From: Muribaculaceae bacterium
GTDB taxonomy: Bacteria; Bacteroidota; Bacteroidia; Bacteroidales; Muribaculaceae
Reading direction: 5' to 3'
Assembly (NCBI GenBank): GCA_017619935.1
Contig: JAFZRJ010000010.1
Coordinates: 1 to 52,543 of the forward strand
Length of the DNA stretch: 52,543 bases
The notes under the pieces are model-generated. The model did no database searches. It was not told the origin of the DNA and was given only the letters and a program-made list of their open reading frames with translations. Each line of letters starts with the position of its first letter. Position 1 is the first letter of the stretch. This document shows positions 7,801 through 15,992 of the stretch, piece by piece. The position numbers and the translations under genes are program-made.

Positions 7801-9857
7801 CAGATGTCAAACTTCAGGATAAGTTTATAATTTCGTCCCGGCATGGGATAATTCTGTATCACATCATATTGCTGATTGAACAGGTTGTTGACCTCGGCGG
7901 TCACTTTGCACGCCACACGACGCCACTTGAACTCATAGCTGGCCGAAAGGTCGTGGGTGTACCACGGCTGCTCATGATTGGCAAGAATGTTGGCGCTGTT
8001 GTGGTAACGCTCACCCACATAGATGAAACTGTAGTTCACGTTCAGGTCTCGCCATGCGCCATGCAAGGTGGCGCTACCGCTGTGCCATGGGATATAAGCG
8101 ATTTGCCCCTTATAGGTGCCACCGTCAAGGCAGTCTTCGGGATGGGTGTAGTCCTGTGCCCGCTGATAGGTATAGGTCAAGCCGCCTTCAATCAACACCG
8201 ATTGTGGCAGTCTAAAAGCCAGACGAGCCGTAAGGTCAATTCCTCGTATTTTCACCTTGCCTATGTTCATCATCATCCACCTGTACTGGCCAGTGCCTTT
8301 GGGCACCGCGATAATCTTGTCATCCACGATATTGTAATAAGCGTCGGCGCTCAGGTGAAGGGCGTTGAACCAACTCTCGTCGTTGTAGTGCTGATACATG
8401 GCGCCCACATTCCACTGCGTGGCATATTCGGGACGCAGCGAGGCATTACCCATATCGGTATAATACAAGTCGTTGAACGTGGGCATACGGAAGATGCGCT
8501 TGTAAAACGCCCTGAAATTCAGGTCATGTTCCAACCACGGCTGATAACTGATGAAAACTGCCGGAGTGAACTTGTTGAGGTGCTTGTCGTGACGCTTGAC
8601 GACCGTTTCGCCCGACTGTGACGTGTAGCGGTCATTGACGTGTGTGTAGAGCACACTTGCCTGTCCCTTGAACCTCCGCCACGAGTAGGCGGTGGCAATG
8701 GCGGCCAAAGCGGTGTGGCGAGTGGGCTTGGCAAAATTCACCAATGTGGAATTAAGGTAGTTCCACTTGTAGTCCACACTCACGTCCACATCCCAATCAC
8801 GTGCAAGGGTGTATTTGTTCGCCAGCGATACATAGACCTCGTCTTGCCAGAACTTGTTGTCGATATACATCAACGTGGTGTCGGGATTCCAGTAGCGCAT
8901 ATAATCACGGGCATACTTGGCGCTGGCAAGCAATTCATAGCGTTCAGCCAGTTTTTTGCGGAACATACCTTGGGTGAAGAAGTTCTTGTCCCACTGCCGC
9001 TGGGCGGTTTTCCACACATTGTTGACAATGGCGCCAGGAATGCCCTTTTCGCTGTCGTAGTAATAGATTTTGGCATTCCAACGGCCATCGGTCATCACGC
9101 CGAACAGCGCCCCTTCGGCACGGAACGAACCTATATCGCCGTTATTACGCACCGCGGTGGTATCCCACGCCACTACCCCATCGCTGAAGAGTTTGCGATA
9201 ACGGAAATGGTATTTTCCGGTGGCATAGGTGTACTCAGCGTTCAGCGCCATGCTCACATGGCGACTAAACTTGTGTTCCCAACGCATCGAAGGATTGGCA
9301 AGCCCGAACGAACCCGTGCGGAACGTCACATTGAGGTGGTCGCGCTCACCTTGGGCAAACTTCGGGCGACGAGTGCGCAAATAAATGCTGCCAGCCGACC
9401 CAAAATCGCGGGCAGGCTGGAATATATCGCTCTTCTGACCATTATACAAGGAGATTTCCTCTATGTTGTCGAGCGAAAATTTTCCCAAATCTATTTGTCC
9501 GTTCTGCGCGTTGCCCAGTTGGATGCCGTCGTAAAACACCCCCATGTGGTTGCTGCCCATCGAGCGCATGTCCACCGTCTTGATGCCACCCACTCCGCCA
9601 TAGTCCTTGATTTGCACACCCGAAAAATAACGAATGGCGTCGGCCACGCTGTGGCTGTTCAGCCCCTCCAGTTGCTTGCCGGTTAACCGTTGGGCAGGGA
9701 CAACCTCGGAATATGGCCGGATGCCATACACCGTCACATTGCGGAGATATTGCATGGAGTCAAGACGACTGGTGCCCACGACCTCATTGTCCTGCGCTTC
9801 ACAGCACACGACAACAATACACAACAAAACAACCAACCATGTCAGTCTCGTTTTCAT
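7800..9857 (-). CDS. btuB: TonB-dependent cobalamin receptor BtuB
   Basis: This 685-residue outer-membrane receptor has a signal peptide ending near EAQ. A plug domain follows (about 40-165) with SVADAIRYFSGVQIKDYGGVGG and the plug strand VDMRSMGSNHMGVFYDGI. A 22-strand-type barrel fills the rest and ends in the terminal aromatic strand YKLILKFDI. It would import corrinoids across the outer membrane with TonB energy. No N-terminal carboxypeptidase-like extension of SusC type is present, which fits a vitamin rather than a glycan receptor. The gene is first in its operon and directly downstream of a cobalamin riboswitch, which decides between B12 and other siderophore-like substrates. Confidence 0.93.
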   Translation of the reverse strand: MKTRLTWLVVLLCIVVVCCEAQDNEVVGTSRLDSMQYLRNVTVYGIRPYSEVVPAQRLTGKQLEGLNSHSVADAIRYFSGVQIKDYGGVGGIKTVDMRSMGSNHMGVFYDGIQLGNAQNGQIDLGKFSLDNIEEISLYNGQKSDIFQPARDFGSAGSIYLRTRRPKFAQGERDHLNVTFRTGSFGLANPSMRWEHKFSRHVSMALNAEYTYATGKYHFRYRKLFSDGVVAWDTTAVRNNGDIGSFRAEGALFGVMTDGRWNAKIYYYDSEKGIPGAIVNNVWKTAQRQWDKNFFTQGMFRKKLAERYELLASAKYARDYMRYWNPDTTLMYIDNKFWQDEVYVSLANKYTLARDWDVDVSVDYKWNYLNSTLVNFAKPTRHTALAAIATAYSWRRFKGQASVLYTHVNDRYTSQSGETVVKRHDKHLNKFTPAVFISYQPWLEHDLNFRAFYKRIFRMPTFNDLYYTDMGNASLRPEYATQWNVGAMYQHYNDESWFNALHLSADAYYNIVDDKIIAVPKGTGQYRWMMMNIGKVKIRGIDLTARLAFRLPQSVLIEGGLTYTYQRAQDYTHPEDCLDGGTYKGQIAYIPWHSGSATLHGAWRDLNVNYSFIYVGERYHNSANILANHEQPWYTHDLSASYEFKWRRVACKVTAEVNNLFNQQYDVIQNYPMPGRNYKLILKFDI

Positions 9858-9872
9858 CCGGGTTTCTTTTAC

Positions 9873-10080
9873 CGACTTGGCAGGTCTTCTGGCTTATTCC
9901 GCCCTTTGTTTCGGAAATTCCTTCCCACACACCTCAGTCTAGAAGCGCCCGTGTGCAGTGAAATATCCTAGGGACTCATCGATTTTCGATGGGAAAATAC
10001 AGCAGCACCGTCTGCTCGGGATTCTCACCCGATTCCCTTTTCACTCAAGCCTTTTAGGGCTTAAGCACCAAATCACCTTG
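9873..10080 (-). ncRNA. Cobalamin riboswitch
   Basis: On the minus strand the leader shows the hallmarks of the class: GGGAATC...GGTGAGAATCCC, then GACGGTGCTGCTGTATT, GAGTCCCTAGGATA...CACTG, GGGAAGGAATTTCC, and the terminal B12 box GCCAGAAGACCTGCC (9879-9893). The start codon of btuB lies about 20 bases beyond the box with no intervening terminator, so control is probably at translation initiation. It senses adenosyl- or other cobalamins and represses btuB-btuG and the two following genes. Confidence 0.96.
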
Positions 10081-10088
10081 CAAAATTA
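10081..10088 (-). promoter_or_regulatory. -7 element of the cobalamin operon promoter
   Basis: On the minus strand this reads TAATTTTG, a full TAnnTTTG match directly upstream of the riboswitch. The transcript would therefore start at the 5' edge of the aptamer. A clear -33 box is not seen. Confidence 0.6.
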
Positions 10089-10167
10089 CTCATTCACAAA
10101 GTAAGAAACTAACATTTTTACAATTTTAACTATTAAATAGATGGCTTTTCATGGAAAACGACAAACG

Positions 10168-10455
10168 TCATTGCCGCTTGGCGAAGTAGTCGTTATACAT
10201 CTTAATACCGAAAATGATGGTACTCATGCTGGTTGTGAGCAAGTTGCACACGAACAACGGCCAGTTTTCGGTCAGCCAGCCATTGATGGCAAACAGCAGG
10301 CCGCCGATGGCCATCAGCAAAAAGGTACCCATGGCGATGTCGTCGGTTTTGCGCGTGCGCAGCGTGTGTATCAACTGCGGCAAATAGCCCAGCACCATGC
10401 AGATACTGGCCCCATAGCCCACAATGAGGGTGATATTTTCAGAAAGGAATCCCAT
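10168..10455 (-). CDS. SemiSWEET/PQ-loop small transporter
   Basis: The protein of 95 residues has three membrane helices. The first carries the PQ-loop signature GYLPQLIHTLRTRKTDD (about residues 25-41), typical of SemiSWEET half-transporters, which dimerise to move sugars such as sucrose or glucose across the inner membrane. The ATG at 10455 was chosen over one 17 codons upstream because homologues begin just before the first helix and the upstream stretch falls in a hairpin. It lies downstream of the S41 protease gene and may be co-transcribed with it. The substrate cannot be deduced. Confidence 0.85.
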   Translation of the reverse strand: MGFLSENITLIVGYGASICMVLGYLPQLIHTLRTRKTDDIAMGTFLLMAIGGLLFAINGWLTENWPLFVCNLLTTSMSTIIFGIKMYNDYFAKRQ

Positions 10456-10480
10456 GATAATCTGTTTCTTGTTTTGGAGA

Positions 10481-10512
10481 AGTAGTGTGATGAGCAAACT
10501 CACCACACTACT
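10481..10512 (-). terminator. Hairpin between the protease and SemiSWEET genes
   Basis: AGTAGTGTG (10481-10489) pairs with CACACTACT (10504-10512); an inner GAG/CTC pairing extends it. It follows the protease stop at 10528. No T-run follows on the minus strand, so it may be a partial terminator or processing hairpin. Confidence 0.4.
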
Positions 10513-10527
10513 CCTTATTTAATATAG

Positions 10528-13500
10528 TCATTTAATCTCGCGAAGCAGTTCTTCGACGGCGGCTTTGAGCTGCGCATCCTCGCCCTTGACCACCTTGGCA
10601 GGATCGTTTAGGACAAGAATGTCAGGCTCTAGTTGGCTATTCTCCAGATAGGAGCCATCGGGCAAACGATAACCGATGATAGGAATACCAAATATGAGCG
10701 ACTCGTCTTGCAGCGTCTCCCACGACACGCTGGTCATCGTTCCCGGAACGGGAGCGCCCACCAACTTGCCTATGCCAGTGTGGCTATACACCCAGGGGGT
10801 ACCGTGAGCGTTGCTGTAGCAGGCCTCACTCTGCACCATGATGCTTGGCTTGTTCCATCTGCGGCTGGGCATGTCGCACGCTTCACGACCACGCACCACC
10901 TGCGTGAAATACTTCTTGCCACTGAACAGCACCTCGATGTCTTCGTGCAGACGACCACCACCATTGAAACGGATGTCAATCACGATACCGTCTTTCTTGT
11001 AGTACTTGCCCATCACCTGGCTATAAACCTCGCGATAACTGTCATCACCCATCGACTGAATGTGGACATAGCCCAAACGGCCGCCCGACAAGCTATCGAC
11101 CAAGTGAGCATTGCGCTTCACCCAGCGGCGATACAGCAAATCATTCATGGCGCCGTTAGAGATGGGAAGCACCACCTCTTCCCAGCGCTTGCCCGTTGAG
11201 GGGTTGTAGAGCGAAACCAGCGTCTTTTTGCCGGTCTGACCATTGAGCAAAGCGGTGTAGTCGTTCTCCTGGTCTATGGCAGTGCCATTGATTTTTTCCA
11301 CAATGGTGCCACGACAAACCTGCGACTTTGAGCGGCCGAAAGGCCCTTTCGCCAGCACCTCATCAACTTTCAGGCCCTGGCCAGTGTAGGTCCAGTCGAA
11401 GAGCAAGCCCAAACGAGCTGTGGCCTCGCTGCCCCCGCTGGGATAATAACGACTTCCGGTATGCGACACATTGAGTTCTCCCAGATACTCGCTGAGCAAG
11501 TCGGCAAAGTCATAATTATTATTAATGTGTGGCAGGAATTTGCGATAAGCCTTGGTCATAGCCTCCCAGTCCACACCATGATAGTTCAGGTTATAGAAAC
11601 GCTTGTCGATTTGGCGATGGACATGCTCAAACATATACTCGCGCTCGGCGACAAGGTCCATTTTCACCTCTGCTTTATAAGTGATGGGGGTGAGTTTGTC
11701 GCCGCTCACGGTGAGTTTCTGCATCGTGCTGCTGCCCAGCAAGAAGAAGTTTTTGCCGTCCTTGTCGCTCTGAATCGAAGCCCACCCGGCTCCCATCTTG
11801 TTGATGAGCTTAGTGCTGTGCTTGCGCATATCCAGTTTCCACAAGTCGTAGCCTTTCTCCACCTTCGACAGATAGTAGAGGCTTTCACCGTCGTCGGTAA
11901 TCATGGCGCTGGCGATGTCGCTGGAATTTGGCGTAAGGCGCACAATGCGGTCCTCGATGCCTTCCAGTTCAACTACGATGTCTTTCTTTTCTTCTTTTTT
12001 GTCGGCAGCCTTGTCGTCTTTTTTCTTTTTGTCCTTGTTAGCGGATTCTTTGGCCTTGTCGGCCTCGCTCTTCTGCTCTTTCTCAAGTTCTTTCATCAAC
12101 TCGTAATCCTCTTTCGAAAGGCGGTATTTATCATAGGCGTCCTGGTTGACAAAGCACAACAGCACATCGTCTTGCGAGCCCCACGAAGCATGGCTGCGCA
12201 TTCCGTAACGATTGCTCTTGAACAGAATGGCGTTGCCACCCATCACCCATTGCGGACTCTCGCTGAAATAGCCGCTGGAAGTGATGTTGGTGATTTTTCC
12301 ACCGTCCACGCTCACGATACCGATGTCGGTGTACGGGTCACGCTGGTTGCCGATGAATTCCAGCGCCAACCAGCGACCGTCGGGCGACCACGAGTAACCA
12401 AAACCTCCATTGGTTTCATACCAAGTGCTGCCGTCGGTCACCTGATGCACATTGCCACTCTTCACATCCATCACCATGAGTTTCGTGCGGTCTTCGATAA
12501 AGGCGAGTTTCTTGCCATCTGGACTCATGTCGGGCATCGCACGCTCAATGGTATTGGAGGGCAACAGCAATTCTTCCTTGATGGTGGTCGCATTGGGGAA
12601 GTTCAAGTCCTCCTTGCGCTCAATGGTGGCTTTGACCAACTGCCAGTTGCCACTGCGTTCGCTGGCATAAATCAGCGTGCGGTTGTCGGCGCCCCACGTG
12701 AGGCCTTTTTCGGCTTGCGGCGTGTTGGTGATGCGCTTGGTGGTTCCATATTCCACCGAAGCGACAAACACCTCGCCACGCACGATGAACGCCACCTGCT
12801 TGCCGTCGGGCGATACCACAGCACTGCTCGCCCCGCTGGTCTTGGTGAAACGGCTCATCTGGTCGCTGTCGTCATGGAAAATGTCAATCTCCACTTTCTG
12901 AGGCTTGCCTCCTGGGCGCTGCGTATAAATCTCGCCATCATAGGTGTAGCACAAGGTGCCGCCATGTGACTGCGAAAGGAACCGCACCGGATGCTGCTTG
13001 AAATCGGTTACCGACTGCACCTGGGCGGGATTGTTGATATCAAATTTCCATACATTAAACGAACCGCCATCACGCTCGCTGAGCATAAACACCGTTTTGC
13101 CGTCGGGACCGAGCACGGGGTCGCGGTCTTCACCGGTATGGCGTGTCAAGTTGGTATGGTTTCCTGTGGCCACGTCATAACGCCAGATATCACGGGTTAT
13201 CGACGAAGTGTGATGCTTGCGTAATGCGTCTTCCATTCCCTTCTGGTCTTGGTACAGAAACATTTTGCCATCGGTCGAGACGTTCAACGCCTCGGCGGGA
13301 GTACCCAGCACCTGAGTGGTGCGGCCTCCGGCCACAGGCACTTTATATAATTCCGTCATACGGCCGCTGGGGAAAAGCGCACTTTCGGCAGGGTCTTGAA
13401 TGGCAGCCGAGAAATAAATTTCTCGCCCGTCGGCGCTGAACGACCACGGCAACTCGCTGGCCGAGTTGCTGGTCAGCCGTTTAGGTGTTCCGCCATTCGA

Positions 13501-13788
13501 CGGCATCACATACACGTCAAAATTACCTTTACGGTCGCTGGCAAAGGCTATCATACTGCCATCGGGCGACCACACCGGGTTACGTTCGTAACTCGCCTGG
13601 GTAGTGAGCTGAACGGCCGTTCCGCCCAAAGCGGGTACTTTGTAGATGTCACCCTTATAACTGAAAGCAATCTGCGTGCCATCGGGAGAAATGGCAGCAT
13701 AACGCATCCACATTGGCGACATCGCCATGGCACTTGTCGCGCCAACCAGCAGCAATGCCGCAGACAAAAGTAATTTCTTCATTTTCAA
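10528..13788 (-). CDS. Tricorn-like S41 peptidase, secreted
   Basis: This 1086-residue protein is about the size of archaeal tricorn protease. A signal peptide ends in SAMA. Two beta-propellers of PD40/WD-like blades follow (about 25-330 and 335-680; GTQIAFSYKGDIYKVP, PVWSPDGSMIAFASDR, YSWSPDGRWLALE). Next come a helical C1-like region, a PDZ-like domain (about 830-910) and an S41 catalytic domain. The tricorn Ser-His pair is visible in NVSHTGSR (S775, H776), and the likely nucleophile is S992 in ACYSNAHGTPW. A lysine-rich insertion (about 575-610) interrupts the second propeller. It probably cleaves peptides in the periplasm or at the cell surface. It has its own promoter at 13822-13853. Confidence 0.9.
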   Translation of the reverse strand: MKMKKLLLSAALLLVGATSAMAMSPMWMRYAAISPDGTQIAFSYKGDIYKVPALGGTAVQLTTQASYERNPVWSPDGSMIAFASDRKGNFDVYVMPSNGGTPKRLTSNSASELPWSFSADGREIYFSAAIQDPAESALFPSGRMTELYKVPVAGGRTTQVLGTPAEALNVSTDGKMFLYQDQKGMEDALRKHHTSSITRDIWRYDVATGNHTNLTRHTGEDRDPVLGPDGKTVFMLSERDGGSFNVWKFDINNPAQVQSVTDFKQHPVRFLSQSHGGTLCYTYDGEIYTQRPGGKPQKVEIDIFHDDSDQMSRFTKTSGASSAVVSPDGKQVAFIVRGEVFVASVEYGTTKRITNTPQAEKGLTWGADNRTLIYASERSGNWQLVKATIERKEDLNFPNATTIKEELLLPSNTIERAMPDMSPDGKKLAFIEDRTKLMVMDVKSGNVHQVTDGSTWYETNGGFGYSWSPDGRWLALEFIGNQRDPYTDIGIVSVDGGKITNITSSGYFSESPQWVMGGNAILFKSNRYGMRSHASWGSQDDVLLCFVNQDAYDKYRLSKEDYELMKELEKEQKSEADKAKESANKDKKKKDDKAADKKEEKKDIVVELEGIEDRIVRLTPNSSDIASAMITDDGESLYYLSKVEKGYDLWKLDMRKHSTKLINKMGAGWASIQSDKDGKNFFLLGSSTMQKLTVSGDKLTPITYKAEVKMDLVAEREYMFEHVHRQIDKRFYNLNYHGVDWEAMTKAYRKFLPHINNNYDFADLLSEYLGELNVSHTGSRYYPSGGSEATARLGLLFDWTYTGQGLKVDEVLAKGPFGRSKSQVCRGTIVEKINGTAIDQENDYTALLNGQTGKKTLVSLYNPSTGKRWEEVVLPISNGAMNDLLYRRWVKRNAHLVDSLSGGRLGYVHIQSMGDDSYREVYSQVMGKYYKKDGIVIDIRFNGGGRLHEDIEVLFSGKKYFTQVVRGREACDMPSRRWNKPSIMVQSEACYSNAHGTPWVYSHTGIGKLVGAPVPGTMTSVSWETLQDESLIFGIPIIGYRLPDGSYLENSQLEPDILVLNDPAKVVKGEDAQLKAAVEELLREIK

Positions 13789-13821
13789 ATCAGATTATGT
13801 TGTTCGTATTTTTACGAGGGC

Positions 13822-13853
13822 AAAGGTAATGATTTTTACACTGACTACCAAAT
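13822..13853 (-). promoter_or_regulatory. Promoter of the tricorn-like protease
   Basis: On the minus strand TTTG (13850-13853) and TACCTTTG (13822-13829) are 20 bases apart, a full match to the Bacteroidota pattern, 34 bases upstream of the start codon. Confidence 0.75.
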
Positions 13854-14027
13854 TATGCCCTCTATTGAGGGACTGATCATCCAATTCCGACGAGGATTTG
13901 TTCTAGGGACTTTCAACGCATTAATTAGTTCGGGTTAAAAAATGCAAACATTAGGCCCTAACTCACAAAATATGCGTAACTTCGCACCGCAAATGGGTAT
14001 ATCAAAAAATATGCACATTTTTGTATT

Positions 14028-14045
14028 GTGTTAATCGATTATCAA
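14028..14045. promoter_or_regulatory. Candidate Rex operator upstream of the hydrogenase operon
   Basis: GTGTTAATCGATTATCAA matches the Rex-box pattern TTGTTAA-N4-TTAACAA at 12 of its 14 fixed positions and contains the perfect palindrome TAATCGATTA. It lies 25 bases before the hydB start, between a TTTG (14020-14023) and an imperfect TAATTTAC (14050-14057). Rex represses NADH-linked fermentative genes when NADH/NAD+ is low. The assignment is by pattern only. Confidence 0.45.
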
Positions 14046-14070
14046 CTAATAATTTACACTAATTAGCCAA

Positions 14071-15978
14071 GTGAAGACCCTAAATTTTGAGGATCTGACC
14101 CAGGTCAGAAAAAAGGCTCAAGCGACACTCAGTGTGCGTGAGTTGAGTTATGCGGCTGCCGATGAGAGCAGTTGCGGTTTGGCTGTAGGAACCGAGCACA
14201 TTCAGTTATTGTGCTGTGGCGGAACTGGCTGTAAAGCCTCTCAAAGCCAGAAAATTGTTGAAAACCTGAAGGCTTGTATTGAAGCCAACGGCATCGCCGA
14301 CAAGGTGCAAGTTATCGTTACCGGATGCTTCGGCTTCTGCGAGAAGGGCCCCATCGTGAAAGTAATGCCCGACAACACTTTCTACACTCAGGTCAAGCCC
14401 GAAGACGCCGAGGAGATTGTCAAGGAACACGTTATCGGTGGACGCAAAGTAGAACGTCTGCTCTACGTTGACCCCAAGACCGAAAAAACCGTGAGCGATT
14501 CCAAGCACATGGACTTCTATCGCAAGCAAATGCGTATCGCTCTGCGTAACTGTGGTTTCATCGACCCAGAAAACATTGAGGAATACATTGCTCGCGACGG
14601 TTACGCCGCTTTGGCCAATGCTTTGCAAGGACAAACTCCCGAAGAGGTCATCGACATCATCAAGAAATCCGGATTGCGCGGACGTGGTGGCGCCGGTTTC
14701 CCCACTGGCATGAAATGGGGATTTGCCCGCAACTACCAAGCCGAGAACAAATATGTAGTGTGCAACGCCGACGAAGGCGACCCCGGTGCATTCATGGACC
14801 GCTCCATCATGGAAGGTGACCCCCACTCTGTAATCGAGGCCATGGCCATCTGCGGCTTCTGTATCGGCGCATCACAGGGTCTTATCTATATCCGTGCCGA
14901 GTATCCTCTGGCTGTTCATCGCCTGAAAATCGCCATTGAGCAAGCTCGCAACTATGGCATGCTGGGTAAGAACGTCATGGGCAGCGATTTCAGTTTCGAC
15001 ATTGAGATTCGCTATGGTGCTGGCGCATTTGTCTGCGGTGAGGAAACCGCACTTATCCACTCGATGGAAGGCAAGCGTGGCGAACCCACCCTCAAGCCAC
15101 CGTTCCCCGCCGAAAGCGGCTACAACGGCTACCCCACTAACGTGAACAACGTGGAGACACTGGCCAACGTGCCCATCATTCTCACTAAGGGAGCCGACTG
15201 GTTCGCTTCAATCGGCACCGAGAAATCCAAGGGCACCAAGGTGTTCGCTTTGGCTGGTAAAATCAACAACGTGGGTCTGATTGAAGTGCCCATGGGCACC
15301 ACCCTGCGTGAAATCATCTACGACATCGGTGGCGGTGTGAAGAACGGAAAGAAGTTCAAAGCCGTGCAAACCGGTGGTCCTTCGGGAGGCTGCTTGACTG
15401 AAAAGCACCTTGATCTCCCCATCGACTACGAAAGTCTGGGTGCCGCTGGCTCAATGATGGGCTCTGGTGGTATGATTGTCATGGACGAAGACGACTGTAT
15501 GGTGTCGGTAGCCAAGTTCTACCTTGAGTTCACCGTGGGTGAATCTTGCGGAAAGTGCACGCCGTGTCGCATCGGCAACAAGCGTATGCTCGAGATTCTC
15601 ACCCGCATCACCGAGGGCAAAGGCACTATGGAAGACCTGGATATGCTCAAGACGCTGGCCACAACCATCAAGGACACTGCCCTGTGCGGTCTGGGACAGA
15701 CCTCGCCCAACCCCGTGCTTTCGACGCTCGACAACTTCTATGACGAATATGTAGAACATGTGAAGCAACACAAGTGCCGTTCACACCAGTGCAAGGCTCT
15801 TCTCACCTTCACCATCAACCCCGAAAAGTGCAAGGGTTGCGGTGCCTGCAAGAAGAATTGCCCGTCAGAAGCCATCATCGGCGATGTGCGTAAGCCACAT
15901 ATTATTAACCCATATCAGTGCATCCGCTGCGGTATGTGCAAGTCTCGTTGCCGTTTCGATGCCATTCAAGTTTTCTAA
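14071..15978 (+). CDS. hydB: NADH-dependent [FeFe]-hydrogenase, NuoF-like subunit HydB
   Basis: The 635-residue diaphorase subunit of a multimeric [FeFe]-hydrogenase passes electrons between NADH and the HydA chain. In order it has a thioredoxin-like [2Fe-2S] domain (LLCCGGTGCKAS, TGCFGFCEKG), the FMN/NADH fold with GLRGRGGAGFPTG (201-213) and CNADEGDPGAF (from 231), an SLBB region, the [4Fe-4S] motif ESCGKCTPC (Cys493, 496, 499, with Cys539), and two C-terminal ferredoxin clusters (CKGCGACKKNC, CIRCGMCKSRC; from 587). The C-terminal ferredoxin domain separates it from complex I NuoF. The start is GTG at 14071; no in-frame ATG fits. hydA starts 14 bases after its stop. Confidence 0.93.
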   Translation: MKTLNFEDLTQVRKKAQATLSVRELSYAAADESSCGLAVGTEHIQLLCCGGTGCKASQSQKIVENLKACIEANGIADKVQVIVTGCFGFCEKGPIVKVMPDNTFYTQVKPEDAEEIVKEHVIGGRKVERLLYVDPKTEKTVSDSKHMDFYRKQMRIALRNCGFIDPENIEEYIARDGYAALANALQGQTPEEVIDIIKKSGLRGRGGAGFPTGMKWGFARNYQAENKYVVCNADEGDPGAFMDRSIMEGDPHSVIEAMAICGFCIGASQGLIYIRAEYPLAVHRLKIAIEQARNYGMLGKNVMGSDFSFDIEIRYGAGAFVCGEETALIHSMEGKRGEPTLKPPFPAESGYNGYPTNVNNVETLANVPIILTKGADWFASIGTEKSKGTKVFALAGKINNVGLIEVPMGTTLREIIYDIGGGVKNGKKFKAVQTGGPSGGCLTEKHLDLPIDYESLGAAGSMMGSGGMIVMDEDDCMVSVAKFYLEFTVGESCGKCTPCRIGNKRMLEILTRITEGKGTMEDLDMLKTLATTIKDTALCGLGQTSPNPVLSTLDNFYDEYVEHVKQHKCRSHQCKALLTFTINPEKCKGCGACKKNCPSEAIIGDVRKPHIINPYQCIRCGMCKSRCRFDAIQVF

Positions 15979-15992
15979 ACATTTTATCAGTC

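Noticed and set aside
11461-12969. A 502-codon plus-strand frame inside the tricorn-like protease gene
   Set aside because: The opposite strand encodes intact propeller blades and a catalytic domain with a promoter; the plus frame has no recognisable domain.
15918-15992. Earlier in-frame start of hydA
   Set aside because: It would overlap the ferredoxin-coding end of hydB and adds 25 residues before the first domain strand.
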